Origin: Dendrobium chrysotoxum
Lineage: Eukaryota; Streptophyta; Magnoliopsida; Asparagales; Orchidaceae
Assembly: GCA_019925795.1 (NCBI GenBank)
Contig: CM034306.1
Span: forward strand, 50,834,758 to 50,898,757
Direction: 5' to 3'
DNA: 64,000 nt
This document shows, piece by piece, positions 12,810 through 28,097 of the stretch. Below the pieces are notes generated by a model that was given only the letters and a program-made list of their open reading frames with translations, had not been told where the DNA came from and ran no database searches. Both the position numbers and the translations under genes were made by a program. The number at the start of each line of letters is the position of its first letter. The first letter of the stretch is position 1.

Positions 12810-15800
12810 TCATCTATCTAAATTCTTTGCTAATTTCCATCAATGTAATATTTAGCTTGGAGACCTGCATAAACTGAATGCATTCTATTTTTAAGAAAAT
12901 ATGCCAAATCAATCACCCCATCCACACTTTTTTTATCATTCTCTTATCATTTATTTACCTAAACACCACCCATTGTTTGATGTAGAAATCAAGTACAAGG
13001 CAATCATGTAGAACCAGCAAGTCGATTCCATTTGGGGTGATTTCGTCAGATCTCATTAAATTGAGAGTTTCCTGTTAGTCGTCTTGAGGTAACTTTTATT
13101 TCTTTAAAGATAAACACACCCTTCTTCATTAGATATATTATGCATGATAAATTTTTATTTAACAGCAGCAAGAGGATGTTATATTCATATGCATTAAGGT
13201 ACCAGACTTTGACAGGGTAAGCTGTTACTAACCACCCAATCATAGGGTAGCTTCATTTCACCAGTGTCAAGTAAAATTGGTTTAGGCTTCTGACAATCAA
13301 CTTGCTCTTTGCTTGGGGCCTTCACCAAGCTCCCCACCACTTTCCAGAAAGGATTACCCTGTTACAAAAAATTTGACTCGAAAATCCAGAGTTTTAGCAT
13401 TCTCTATGTAAGAAGATAACCACAAAATACCTGATTATCCCCCTGCTTGAAATCAAAAGCTCCAGGACCATCAGTGGTACCTGCAGCAAAAGCAAAACCC
13501 ATAGCTGCAGGGCAAGTTTTTACCACCTGCTTCCCTTCACTACTTGATACAGTAACCTCAAGCTGTGAAAAATCTATGTAAGCATGATGAAACTCAACTT
13601 CCCCCTTTATTTGCTCGGAGGCAGTATTAAAGAGATCAACAGCTTTAGTGAATTGCCTATCACCAATGATGCGCGTACTTTCAATTTCATCTGGATAACT
13701 GATAGACGTTAACAGTCAATAAGTAAATTTCACTAGAAATAAATAATATAATAAAAAAATAATGCAAGGACATAAGTGACTACCCAGGGCCACGTCCATA
13801 ACACAGTTCATTCTTTCCATTGCAGGTGCTGTAATTGAAATCACAAGGTAACCCAGTGTCAATGCAGAAAGTTCCTAGCACATTTGGACTGACATCTCCA
13901 CAATTTGTCTGACAAAATGCAGACACAAAATTTTGTTGGCTTCCCTGTGAGAAAGTGTTTCGCACCCGTTGAACTATACTCTGAGGACCTGATAACTGCA
14001 TTCCACCTGATGCCTTGAAGGAGGAAACAAGCTCCTTTAATTTGTTTGCTGCCCAAGCCAGCCGGCAAAAGGTTAAATTGAAAAAAATACAATGATTAAA
14101 AGCATCTCATAGTCAGCTTACACATGCTATTGAATATAACTAGAGATGCTAAGACATACAGTTCTCATGCACTGGAGGGATAATGTTGGAGACCCTGCGT
14201 GGAAATCCTTGTTGATTGTTGTGAGTGCCAGAAGCAACAACATGACTACTGTGACTTTGTGTACCTAAACTTTTCTGTTTAGCCCAGTCCTCCATGAAAC
14301 GTGCAGCAGCCCCTTTGTTGTCACCACTTATCAAGGAATTTGTGCGGCTCATTGAAGTTCCATGAGTTGCAAACCAGTTGAAGCTACCAATTGGACCCCA
14401 TTCATTATCTATAAACTTCAGAAGAGTCATCTGTTTATCAACATTATACTGATATTGGCTTCTCTCTGAAGCGGGATTGTTCAGATAGGCACTTGGGCTG
14501 CGGTTTATACCAGCATCGAGTTCCCCTGAATATAAAAATTCGGGATTTAATTACATCATGTCGCAAAAGTGTTAAAATGACTAAGTGACAAGATTGTGCT
14601 TATATAGATAGAAGTGGATGGTTAGTGACAAGGTAGATGCTTTCAAGCCCTAGGAAATTTGAATTAAATCCTGAGGATTGCCCCCACCAATGACGATTAC
14701 AAAAATAAAACAAAATATAACAGGAACGCCATACCAAGAATCAAGTGAATCTCCATGAAAGTTTGTTAGCTTTTTAAGGAGTAATACCACATAATCAGAT
14801 AATGTAAATAATCTCTTGAAATGCATCACCAAACTTGTAAAAATAACATAGAGTAGTGGCAACAGTAAATCCATTTTACTACCAACCATTAGCGCTAACA
14901 TTACATATTCCTTTCATAATGACTATACCAATCGCATGCTTTTAAGATTTAACTTATTTATGGTGGGAATGAAAACATTTCAATCTTTTCTGGTTACATA
15001 TAAAATAACTGGATGAACACCAAATCATTGTGATATGCTTGTCATCTACCAACACATTATGCACATTACTTCTGCTTCTAAGAACTCTTAATTTTTTTCT
15101 TTTTTTTTTTTATATATTAAAGCTTGCAATGACACAAAGTATATGTTATTGCCGTATTACATACCATCAAAAGCACTAGCTGATTTGCATTTTGGTTTAT
15201 TTGCTTGGCGAGGAATGATTGGAAATATAATGGATATACTATTAATAGTAAAATAATTATTTGGGGAGTGATGAACCAAATGTTGCTTCCTATGATGCAC
15301 AGATACGAACACGAAGACATGGACAAGACACGACACAAATATGGGATACATCAATTATTAAAAATATAGAACAAGGACTTGGACACGGTATTATAATTCT
15401 TATATATTAAAATTAGTGTATAAAAATTAAGTATAATATTAAAAATAATTTAGAAATAATAAGTCATTTAACTAGAATTTGTGCTTAAATAATTAATATT
15501 ATGATGTCAAAAGTCGAGAGTCGATGTTGTGTATCAGGCAACGAGAGAGGAGATAACAATGCTGTCGAGAGTCGAGCATCATTATTATGCAGTAAGTATC
15601 GGGCGTTGATATTAAGAGGGCATCTATCTTCGATGTTGAGAGGGCGTTGGTCATCGATATTAAGATGACATCAAACAAAGAAGAACTGTCAAGTTGTGGG
15701 TATAGAAATTGCTAGCGTCGAGCATCAATGTCAAACCTTGATGTTGAGATGATTTTGAAATATTGATGTTGTAACGACGCCAAATTTTGATGTTGAGATG

Positions 15801-18800
15801 ACATCGTGCATTGTTATGAAACCAAAGTCGCGATCCGTCAAAGAGAAATGAAAATGAGAATATTCAATGAATGAGATATTGAGTGTGGGTGATTGATTTG
15901 GTATTGTGGATAGGAAATAAAAAATTTAATTTTTATATTTTAAATAAATAAAAATTTAAATACAAGAAATTATATTTTTAAAAAAATTATAAAATATTTA
16001 AGACACGCGTGTCCAATTTATATTTAATAGTTTTTTAATTGGACACGTTTTCGACGTATCCGACATGTGTCAGAGTCCTGTCAGATATGTGTCAGACACT
16101 ACGCGCCTCTTGAAGGAGAAGTGTCTGTGCATCATAGGTTGCTTCTTTCCTATTCTAAGCTTCTTAATTTCAAGAATATGGAAGGTGAAAGACATTGTAT
16201 CAACCTTCTTAACATTCAGATTCCTAAACAACCTCATAAGAATAGATATGCTATCATTGATTGGATGTGGGCTCCGAAAATTCGGCCCCGGCCTCCGCCC
16301 GTTTCTTTCTTCGGGGGAGTTTTAACGGAATTAAGTTCGTGGGTAAATTTTGGAAGGTAGATGAGTATTGTAGATAAGACACTACCCAGAGATTTCACCC
16401 TCATTTTTGCGAGGACTTTATGATCTGAATTCTGGTTTCCTATAGGCGCAAGCCCCTATAGTTAATTACCCACCCGGCAACAACGAGAGAGAACTTTCGA
16501 TTAAGGCTAGTCGTCAATCAGATACGTAGAAATGCATTATCTGACATATAGTAGTAACATGGGTATGAGGTTTTAGAAATTTGAAGGGTTGATATTTAAA
16601 ATTGAAAATTTCACCATCTTGTACTTAAAGCGGATGGTGGGGGAATGGATGATGGACCCGATCAAGATCCCATGGTTCCGTCGTCTCGGGCCATCGTGGT
16701 CTCTGGTCTACTTAGTCAGAGGAGGTAGTCGACCCAACCTGACAGAAGGATCCTTGTCGGCAGCCATGGGTTGCTTCGTCCAAGGGAACCTTGTAGACCT
16801 GGGGTGAATATTTGTCTAAGGGGACAAATTTGAATCCACCTTAGCTAACAGAGTATTTTATGCCCTATTGATCATATCCTATTGATTCATATCTTAAGGA
16901 TTTGATGTTATTAAGGAACGTATTGGCTCTGGCCATAACCGCTATCTCGTGGTGCCATTTGGCGGCAAAACCACTCGGTTCAGAGGGCCTCGGATCATAA
17001 CTGTTTATTCTGCAGTGCCATTTGGCGGCAAAACTGCCGATTAGAGGACACGTACCATGTCCTTACTTGCAGAGGATTGTTTGAGAATGGATCCTAGTGA
17101 TATTCTCGACCAGACATAGCTCTTTGTGAGCTGAAGTATTTTTCAACTTGTCCACCTCGACAAACTGTTGCGGAGAGTGGATGGATTTTATGCCTTAAGT
17201 GGTTGATGGTTGGATTTCAATTTTAAATATTTTGGAATTTTGATGATTTTTTGGATTTTTGGATTTTGGGTAGCATTTTGAATTATTTGGAATGGACCCC
17301 TCCGGTTGATATCTATGTTCAACACGACCATCATTGGGGTAGAAAGGGGTCATTTGTATTTATGGGTTGAACCTTCTCGACTCTATCGGGCTGTCGACAA
17401 AGGATCGATTTTCATAAGTGGTTGATGGTTGGATTTCAATTTTAAATATTTTGGAATTTTGATGATTTTTTGGATTTTTGGATTTTGGGTAGCATTTTGA
17501 ATTATTTGGAATGGACCCCTCCGGTTGATATCTATGTTCACCACGACCATCATTGGGGTAGAAAGGGGTCATTTGTATTTATGGGTTGAATCTTCTCGAC
17601 TCTATCGGGCTGTCGACAAAGGATCAATTTTCATAGGTTTTATGCCTTTGTAAATGAATTCTCTTGATTGAAGGCCTTGAAGGCATAATATGAATGTATA
17701 AAATAAATATCCCGGTCGATCTCACGATCGCATATTTATTTAATGGTTCGAGCCGTGTCGACTTCTATCTACCCGCATAGAAGAATCGGGCATCAAACTT
17801 GAATTCACTTATTAACTCGCGCAGCATCCCTAGACATCGTGTGTGTACCAATAACATGCTCGCCGGGGCCCATGTGGGTGTTTGGGGCATTTTATAATTA
17901 TTTGTTGAACCTTGTCGACTCCTATTCACCTGCTTGGGAGGATCAGGTTCAAATTTATTGACCTGCGCAGCATCCCTAGACATCACATGTATTCCTATAA
18001 CACACTCGCCGGGGCCCATGCGGGTTGGGTGATTACACTTACCCCTTTAGTGTACCTATGTGTATACAAACTAAGGTGCATATGCAGGGGTGTTTCTGGA
18101 ATATTTCAGTTGTGCTGAGAACTGCCATTTAAATGTGCGCAGCATTCCTTGAGTTTGAACACGTCTTCTGTCCGCTTGTATGAGTATTGCGGATCCGGTG
18201 GCGTCGTGTTAGATGTATAAGAGTCTTCCGCAGTTGCTTGTAGGAGCTCGTATTTGATGATGGTTTTCTGTATTTGTTTGGAGATGACACTTTGTATTTA
18301 TGGAGGGCCTCTTACGACAGCTTGTAGGAGTTTGTATTTGTTGCAGTCTTTGAGATGATTTGAATGGCGGATGTATTCTTCTATGTGTAATTGTGAGTTT
18401 AGGCCACCAAACTTTGCATCAATCTTTAACAGCATACTTATTAAATATTGATCATTAACTCTAGTGAGTGCGATGCATCGTGTATTGACGTTCACTTGAG
18501 TGCATTCTAATATATCACATCATTGCTTTCACTGGATGTAGAATTCTCCTGATTACAACTGTCATGCTGATTGCGGTGTGGTTCTTATGTAGCATCATTG
18601 AGCCCTTCTACTTGCAAGAAGTTGATGTACTTGATTAGTAGACCGTCGCGTTTACTTGTGTATCTTCTAGCATTTGACAAGATTACTGCATATATCCATA
18701 AGTATATTATTCTTCTTATGAAGGTTTCCCTGTCATTGCTTGCGGATGTCCGTATATACTGGAGACTTCTTGTGTTTACAATGTATCTCCTTTAGTTATT

Positions 18801-21114
18801 TGCATGTTAGCTTTTGTTTCACAGAGAGCTTCTATGTTCATCCATAAATGATTGATGTCAATTGAAAGGATATGTAGCATTCACTATCTGCCTCTTGAAT
18901 TTATTTGTAGTTTGGCGAGTATATTGCACTCATTTGTATATACTTTCCTGTTGTCCACAAACACCCACGAGTCTCCTGTAATTACTTGTGGATGGACTGT
19001 TATTTGTGTTGGCAAGATGTTGTATTCACATATATGCCTTTCACTGTCATTCATGGATACTCACAAGTCTCCTATAATTGCTTGTGAAAGGACCGTTGTG
19101 TGTATTTGCAAGATAATTGATATTGCTTGTAGGGAGGGATGTTATGTTGTCAACAATTCATCACTACTTGTAAGCAAATATAGTTTGTAAGTCTCTTATT
19201 ATCCTTGGAAGTAACTCGTAGCTTGCATGATAAGTTTGTTTGTCACCATGTGCTCACAATCAAATTGCATATATCTTCCAATCACCGTCATTTTTGTATT
19301 ACTTTCTTACAAGTGACATTGGGTTCTTTGTTTGCATATCTTTTTAGCATTCTTAATAATTGTTGCATGTATATGCAAGACATCTGCCTATTAGCTATTG
19401 TTGATAGTAGGCAAACTATTTTCCTTGCAACTCCTCCACTTTGCTTGTAGATATGTTGCATTCATTGTATGTCGATTGATGATCTGCTTCATCCATCATG
19501 TTTTGACCTTCAATCGAAGTACTTGCTTGTGAGTTGAAGGTGTTATTGAATGCATTGAGCATGTTATCACATTCAATACAACCTTCTTCCTTTGCATACA
19601 CATACAGGAGATATTATCATTTGCATATGATTGGTCAAGTATTGTGGCTTGTCATTGAATTGCATTTGGAGTTTCATCATTTATATGCATGGAGAGTTCA
19701 TTTCCCACTCGCTTGTTTGCATAAGGATGTTGGTTATGAAGATATTACTGCATTCATCACATATCCTTGCATGCATGGCACTTATTTAAATGCTTCAAAA
19801 TGTTAATTAGCATTTTATAATTTTCAATCTTCATCATGAACTTGTAAGGTTAAAATCCAATTCTTTGTTGTGTGAATTCTGTTCAAGTCATGCTCAAGTT
19901 CGAGCTCATTTCAATTTCATGCCATCAAGTCAGGTTCAAATCTAAGTCTGGTTCAAGTCCATGTCCACTGTAGTTCATTTGAGTTCGGGTTCCTCTTACA
20001 TATGATTCAAATTTAGTTCATTTAATTTCATTCATCATATCTGATTCAAGTTCAAGTTTGAGTCTTATTCAAATAAGGTCCTCTGCGTTCAATCAAGTTC
20101 AAACTAAGTCCTCAATTCAGTGCAAATTTCGATAGCCTCCCGGCGTCTCCCCCATTTAGGGGAAAAACCAAGTGGCAGCCTTCCCCTCCACGCTACGTGA
20201 GCGCTTCAGTTAGATGTCCGTAGACACAGCGTCTTTATTTTTCTTCAATCCCTAAGACGCTACATGAGCACTTAGGGGTCTCGGGCATCTATTACAAAAA
20301 GCACAAAGATTTCCCCACGTATGGGTACTTAATTTTTCTTCAATCCCTAAGACGCTACATGAGCGGTCCAGGGATTACCCACCTCGTTGCAAGCGTCGTG
20401 CCAGTTTTCCTCCCTACTACGCTACGTGAGCGCGTAGGGGGTTTACCGGCAAGTCGTTAGTGTCGGGAGCGGGGTTTAAGTTAGAAACTTATACCTTCGC
20501 GTAAGTGGACTGACGATGGAGGCTCGTGGAACGAGGCAAGAGAGGCACTTGCATTTCTTTTTCTTTTTTTATTAATTATAATTAATCAGAATAAAAAAAA
20601 CTAATTAATTATAATTAATTTTACTTAAATAATTAATTATAATTAATTAGTTAATCATAATTAGTATATTAATTATAATTAATCATAATTAATAACTTTA
20701 ATTATAATTAATAATAATAAATTATAATTAATAATTAATTATAATTAAATAATAATAATATTTAACTATAACTAATAATTAATTATAATCAAAGAAATCA
20801 ATCAATTATAATTAATTACTTAATTATAATTAATTAATTAAATAATAATAATAATAATAATAAACTCCTCCTTTTGCTGTATACGAGAGTTGGTCGCAGA
20901 AGCGCGCGACAGGGAAGAAAGATGGCTACCTTCTCAGTGAGCAAGCTCCTGTTCTCGTCTTTACTTCCGATTCGAACAGACGACGGAGGTGCGACTCGGC
21001 TAGGGCAGGAAGAGACGGGGTGGAGACCTTCAATTCGGTGGGTTAGGATCCGGAACCGGTAGGGGCGACGGGAGGAGGAAGGCAAAGTCTAGGGCTCTGA
21101 TCAGGTTAGAGAAG

Positions 21115-21156
<42 letters not shown>

Positions 21157-24100
21157 GCTAGGTGGATCAGAAGGTAGAGAGGGAGATCGGGAAGAGCTTG
21201 CGTGGATTTGAGGAGGAGGTTTGGTGCAGGTATGGAGTTCGGCTGAGTGGGAAAAGGGGTGTCGGCTTCAGTGGAGATTGAAGATGAAGCGTCAGGGTTT
21301 GTGAATGGAAGAACTGTTGAGACTTGAAGAGGTGGAGTCATTCGTGTGTGGAGAAGAGCTGGAATCTAATGCCGGAGTTCTATCTCAGAGAAGAAGCCGA
21401 AAGGCTTCACTTCTGCCGCATTTTAAAGACTCAAATGGGAGAGTACTTCTGTATGCACGCCTGATAAGACCAAATTCGGTGCCGATTTGCAGGATATGTG
21501 ACTGTAGCGGGCGGCTAGAAGTGACTGTAGCAGAAGGCATGGGCAACGCCAGGATCTGAGGTATGTAATGATCTCAACGATTTTATTTTATTTTTTTTGT
21601 ATCCTGCTGTGTAGGTCAACATTGGACTAAACAACCATTGGGATTTGATAAAAATAAATGGGGATGGGTGCAGTTAGGCTAATTCCAGTGGGGACGTTTG
21701 TTGGGGTATAATAAGAAATTATAATGGAGATACCATCATTGCTTACAACAGAATTCTTTTTTCGTTGAACTTGTAACACTTCACCATTGACTAGCTCTCT
21801 TACTGGTTTCACCAATACACTGATGGATGACTTGACTATCATTATTATTTTTAATATTGTTAAATTTGTCGTGTCGGGTGGGAATATCAAAATCTTTATT
21901 AAATAACTAATCTTTTACTAATGAATTTTAAATATAGATTGACTTACATTCCTTTTGAAGGCAGCTCTGCAGTTGATTGGTTGATGGATGAAGGTTGTAA
22001 ACTAATAAACGAGAACTCTTGTTTAGTCAAAGTTGTATGGCAAGCTTATTAGTGTTACATGACTTAATAAGAGTAGGATAACTTACATTAATCATGTTTA
22101 ACTTTTCTAAGACTTTAACCTTTGTTCCCCTTTAAATTCTAATGGATACCATTTTTTGGGAGGTTAATTTTCTCCTTTCCGCTTTTCATCCATTACTCAT
22201 ACATCATCTACTGCATTTTTTTGCCATTAGTTACTTTATTTTGAAGTAACAAAAGGCTCTTTCTAGTAGTGTTTGGTGGATGTTTTATTTAGTGAGGTTG
22301 TTAGCTATGGTTGTTAATTGGTTTATGGGTTGTTCTTTGTCCTTTGGATGAAACTGTCATCCTTTTTCTACTGTGGTTAGTGGTTCAGTTATCTTAATGA
22401 TGGCTATTTTTTGTGGATCTGGGTGGCTTTTGCCTGGTTGTTTTTATTTTTTATTTTTTTTTGGCCTAGTTGTTTTCATGTTTGACTAGGCCTCTTTGGT
22501 GGTTGATTGACTCTCCATTGGAGGCTATTCCCTGTGTTGGGGTTGTGGCTTTTTTAGTGACATTGCATTGGATGGTTTGTGGTTTGATTAGGATTTGATT
22601 TATTTTTGGGGCTACTTTGACGTGTTGGAACTTTTGGTTTTCAATTTGCAGGTTATTTTTGGTTGGTTGTCTTGCTACATTTTTTTTTAATTTTCGCTGA
22701 AGAGCTTTGTGGTCTATTTTATTCTTAGAAGTTCTCCCTGTTGAGATGTAGTTACTGTATATCACCAAGATTTTCAACTCTTTTTTTAGGCTTTCTTTTA
22801 TATCTAGCTTCCTCTTTGATACTAGGTTGGGTTGCTCTTGTTGATTCTTTGCAGGTCCATGCTCTGAGTGTTACTGTTAGGAACTGCTTGCAGAAATTTA
22901 GAAAAAGCCTTGGCTGAAATCTGATTTCAGCAATTTAAAAAAACCAACGATAAAAAAATCAGGAATAGAACACACAAGAATATTTTTTTATTGAAAGTTT
23001 TATGAAAGAAAGACAAAATACAAGTGGATCTTCAATAGAAGAGGAAGATCCGACTCTCGCAAATCTCTATCCGCCGGCTAGAACCCAAACACCCTAAGAA
23101 CAATCTAAATTCACAAAAAAACACATACCCCTAACCCTAAAAAAATCACCTACTTAAAGCAAATAATAAATAGCAAATACCCAGATAGCCCTCCCCCAAT
23201 TCCCTCCCAAATCTTCCTTATTTCCTTAATTATTTCCCTCCCAAATCAGCCCTCAAATCAACCCCCAAATCTACCCTCAAATCAGCCCCCAAATCTATCC
23301 TCTTCAATTAAAAAATATTTCATAATTAATCCCCTTCAAACCAGACCCAAAATCTGTCCTCTTCAATTAGGAAATATTTTCTAATTAATCCCCTCCAAAT
23401 CAACCCCCAAATCTGCCCTCAAATCTACCCTCTTCAATTAGGAAAGATTTCCTAATTAATCCCCTCCAAATATGCCCTCTTCAATTAGGAAATATTTCCT
23501 AATTAATCTCCTTCAAATAAGCCCCCCTCTCTTGTGGCTCCCGCTCCTGCTATATCAACACTCCCTCCAAAAAACAATTCACCTTGTCCTCAAGGTGGAA
23601 GGATAGAAAATGACTAAGAAACACCTTGTCTCTAAGGAGGGCCACCTGGCCAGCCCTAAATCTCGGATCTCCTCTAGGCTCTGCAGCTCCACCAAGTAGC
23701 CTAGCCTTGCTCCTTGTATTGCCTTGACCAATGTTTTGAGTAAAACTATAGTTTTGGACAGGCTAGGATCCCCTCTAATAGCCACTTTTCTCCCTTCAAC
23801 CTTGAACTCCATTATTAATGTCTGCCAATAAATCTTGATCTTTCCCAACTTCTGTAGCCATTCATCCTCAAGATGACACCAGTGCTCCCTAACCCTAATG
23901 GGAGAAAGTCCGCCCTCACCTGGACTCCCTGTATGGTCAGAATCACCCCCCTAAACACTCCTCTCCTTGCCTCCGTCTTTCCAGTGCCCATCACCACCCC
24001 ATAGCACCCTGTGTCCACTAGTTTCACCCCAAATTGCTCTACGGCCTAATTTGGGATGAAGTTGTGGTAGCCCCACTGCCTATCAACACCACTACCTCCC

Positions 24101-27100
24101 TGTTTGCTATTTCTCCTTTCACTTTCATTGTGTGATTCAGAGTGAATCCCACCACTGAGTTCAATGAGACATCTGTCATGTCTAAATGTAGCTTTCCCCC
24201 TCCACCGATACCTCACTCCCACGTCCGTCCTCAGCTTCCTCATCATCACAGACAGTGAGAACCAAAAGAATTCGGTCCTTACACATGTGCCCTGATATAT
24301 ACCTCTCTTCACATCTAAAATATAACCATTTTGTCCGCCTATCCTGCACCTCCATTTCTGTAAGATGCTTGAAGTTGTCTCCAAGGAGAACTCCAGTGCC
24401 TTTCTCCTTCAGTGCTTCCCTCTGAAATGACACCATCTGGTTCTTGGTGCCAGGGTCGTAGAGGTACTCCTATATGCCCCTCCCATGATGTTGCTCCTAC
24501 TGGCCTTCTCCCTTCGATATTTTTCCTCCACCCTTTGCGCAAGCTCCATTGTCTCCCTCAGCCCTCTAAGTCTCAGCACCCTAAGCTCTTCTCGTACGTT
24601 CTCCCTAAACCTCTTCATGAAATTCCCTTTCAACCCGTCCTCGAAAATTCCTCTAAGTCTTCCCAACAGCTAAAACTTCTCCCGATACTCCATGACTGTC
24701 CCCTCTTGAGTTAGGGCATAGAACTGTTTGTGAAGGTCTCCTTCCTGAATGACTCAAAAATGCTCCAACAAACATTCCTTAAATTCCCCCCATGAATAGG
24801 TCGAATATCGAGCTTCCCTCCACTGAAACCAAGCCAGGGCTTTTCCCTCCAAACATAGCACTGCCGCCATGAGTTTTTCTCCTTCCGTCAGGCCATTGAT
24901 CACAAAGTAACGCTCCACCCGATACACCCAACCCTGAGCATCTTCCCCTTCAAACACTGGCATCTTCAACTATCTCGATCTCGCATCCATACCCCAATGG
25001 ATTTTCCCTCTATTAGTTCCTCCTATGTAATGATGGTGTGAACCTATCCTTTCCTCACTTAGCTGATTTGGACCCCATAACTCTGCTCAACCATGACCTC
25101 CTGCATTCCACCTCTCCCCATGCTCGGGTAGTCTTCCAAAGGGTTCGACCTCCCCCTTCCTTGTTGTCCTTCCTTCAAAACCGCTGGTGAGGCTTTTGAC
25201 TGCATTTCGATCAACTTCTTCATCATGTCTTCTATATTTTTGAATTGGCTCTCTATGGATGAGACCCTCCATTCGATGTCGGAATATCTTTTCTCCACTT
25301 TGGCCTTGATATTTTCTATCTCGCCTTCTAACACCATCTTCTTTGCTGCCATTCACAGATTTAGGTTCCAAACTGTGAAAAACAACAAAAATTAGCAAAT
25401 CTAGTCTTCAAACGATGAAATCAGCAAGGTGGGAAGAAAAATGCAATAGAAATCAGCAATAGGGACTTAAATTTTAGCCCAGGATACCACTTTGATACCA
25501 ATTTGTTAGGAAATGCTTGCAGAAATTTAAAAAAAAGCCTTGGCTGAAATCTGATTTTAGCAATTTCAGAAAATCAACGACAAGAAAATTAGGAATAGAA
25601 CACACAAGAATACTTTTTTTATTGAAAGTTTTATGAAAGAAAGACAATATACAAGTGGATTTTCAATTGGAGAGGAAGATCTGGCTCTCCCAAATCTCTA
25701 GCAGCTGACTAGAACCCAAACACCCTAAGAACAATCTAAATTCAGCAAACAACACATACCCCTAACCCTAGGAAAATCACCTACTTAAAACAAATAATAA
25801 ATAGCAAATACCCAAACAGCCCTCGCCCAATTCCCTCTCAAATCTGTCATATTTCCTTAATTATTTCCCTCCCAAATCAACCCTCAAATCAACCTCCAAA
25901 TCTGTCCTCTTCAATTAGAAAACATTTCCTTATTAATCCCCTACAAATCATCCCCCAAATCTGTCCTTTTAATTAGGAAATATTTTCTAATTAATCCCCT
26001 CCAAATCAGTCCCCAAATCTACTCTCAAATCTGCCATCTTCAATTAGAAAAGATTTCCTAATTAATACCATCCAAATCAGCCCCCAAATCTGCCTTCTTC
26101 AATTAGAAAAAATTTCTGGATGAATCCCCTTCAAATCAGCCCCCCTCTTCTGCGGCTCCCACTCCCGTCGTATCAGTTACTTTATTAGAATATATTACAA
26201 TTTTGCCATGGGTATTTTTCCTAATTCTTTAGAAGATATAGATGCCGCCTTTTATCTCAAAGATTTCTGATAGGACGTAATGAATCTCTCTTATTTTTTC
26301 AATTTGGTGCATAATTCCCTCTTCTCAGTTCCCGTTAATTGGATTCATTTCTGGTTGTTGTCTTCCCTCATTTGAAAGCTGGTAATTATTCTTTGGGTAC
26401 CTTCAGTATGGTAGATTCAGAATTGATTGTTTGTCTTCTTAACAAAGTTTTTTTGTCCATTGTTATGGTCATATCAGGTGGCATATTCAATCAATTTCTT
26501 TAGTTTGGTTTCCTTACTTGCATATCTCTCTAACCAACTATTTTGTTCTTTTACGTATCTTCTGGTTGAAAGAGTTATCATGCCATCTGGTTCAATTTGA
26601 AGTTTAATCTTAGTGTGATGGAAGATTCAGGAAGACGGTTCCACTTTAGCAACAAGTTTACTAACATTGTATTTTACAGGCTATTTGTTTGTATTTTAAT
26701 TTTATTGCCTCCTACAGGTAGCTGGATTCATAACTACAGAACTGCGTTGAGGTTTATGCAATGTGAGTTAAGGTACGCAGGCATTACTTTCTAGTGCCTG
26801 TTTTGGTCAAATCCGTTTGCCTAAAACAACACCTTAAGACAAATTTAATCAAATAGCATTTGTAATTTACAATATGATCTTAGCCTTCTTTTATAAAGCT
26901 ATAATCTCTTAAACAACAAATCCTTACTAGTATTCTTTGCATTTCTAAATTTATTAAGGAAATTTTTAATTCAAAAAAATAACAATGCCAGCCCTGTTAT
27001 AGCCAGAATAACTGGCTGGAAACAATAAAACTAAGCGTGATCAACCAGCAAATAATAGAATTAAGATCAAGGAGTTCTGCCAAATGCATGTAATACTAAG

Positions 27101-27763
27101 CAAAAAGAAGCAACAAATGCAACGATGCTGATAAAAGTATACCCTATCACCTTACCTGTATTTACATAAAGTGATCCAGGCCGTAGGTTTTGATGAGCTT
27201 GTATGATGCTTTTCTCTATGCCATCAACAATGACGTCAAATGACTGTCGTACAAAGCCAAGAGAAGTTACTATGTACACAACATATTGAAGGTAACCCCC
27301 AGGACCAGCATGGGTATGGATGCCACTTATGGCCACATTTTGTTCACTATAGAGGTCACCATACCTGCAAAGATGTGATGGACTGTCAGAGCATACATAA
27401 AACATAATACAGTAGCTATCAATTAAGTAACGTCACTAATCTAAAAACTTTGAAGTATAACACAGTCTTAAGAACAAGAGAAGCCATTAAATTTATCGAT
27501 TTTATGTGGTTGTATTATAAGAATGCTAGAGGGAGGCTTGTGATCAAGGAGGCTCTTCACACAATGGTTGGACTAACCCTAGAGAAGGCCACCTAGCGAA
27601 TCAAATGATGATTCACCACTTACCAAAGGATCTTGGCACAAGTGGTATAGTATACTCATTGGTTTTTAATCTAGAGATCTTAGACACCCATATCAATGAA
27701 TGCAGCTATGATGAATTCTCTAGAATGATGCAGTCCATAATTTTTAATTGATATTGCACCCAT

Positions 27764-27801
<38 letters not shown>

Positions 27802-28051
27802 TATTGACCGACCTAATAATTAATGGGACATATTTCCATCATTCAAAAAAACAAAAAAGATGATGGTTCACTATAATTGGCTTGCATCAAATCAACAAAT
27901 GACTGATATCAGCATGAATGCCAACTCATCAGAAGAGCCATATCACCAGGAAGGAACTACCACTTACCACTTTATCACATGAAGCGAAAACCCCAATGGA
28001 CATGCAAGGCCATTAGACAAGCAAGGAGGAGATATATATATATATATATAT

Positions 28052-28097
<46 letters not shown>

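Larger units (their letters stand above)
16266..21625 (+). repeat. 5.3-kb multi-array repeat family, copy 1 (intron 2)
   Basis: Begins abruptly with TGTGGGCTCCGAAAATTCGG, the same first bases as copy 2. Modules in order: a conserved block with 'ggaggtagtcgacccaacc' (to 16860); paired 'gtgccatttggcggcaaaac' (16956 and 17018); a 219-bp tandem duplication (17197-17634); a doubled 'ctcgccggggcccatg' block (17860, 18005); the 'cttgtagg' array (18150-19800); the 'ttcaagtc' array (19860-20120); a hairpin array (20130-20470); an AT-palindrome block (20565-20865); (CT)n (21120-21153); and a GC-rich leader-like end with a donor-like GAG|GTATGT at 21559-21560. No enzyme-coding frame is present. Confidence 0.7.
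22875..26175 (-). mobile_element. Complete non-autonomous Gypsy LTR retrotransposon (gag-protease only)
   Basis: LTRs at 22875-23557 and 25504-26175 begin TGTTAGGAA and end TATCA. A perfect 5-bp target duplication GTTAC lies at 22870-22874 and 26176-26180. In the minus orientation a primer binding site like initiator tRNA-Met (TGGTATCAAA, 25491-25500) follows the 5' LTR after three bases. A purine tract (GGAGGGAGTG) precedes the 3' LTR at about 23559-23570. The interior of about 1.95 kb encodes gag and protease-like pieces only; reverse transcriptase, RNase H and integrase are absent. It is in the same sense as the ceramidase gene. Confidence 0.92.

Noticed and set aside
21030..21341. Minus-strand frame rich in proline and arginine-glutamate repeats
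   Set aside because: The Arg-Glu run is the (CT)n microsatellite read in reverse; the rest is antisense to the leader-like end of the repeat.
16266..21625. Helitron or CACTA identity for the 5.3-kb unit
   Set aside because: Does not start TC or CACTA, no CTRR-hairpin end found, and no Rep/helicase or CACTA transposase nearby.
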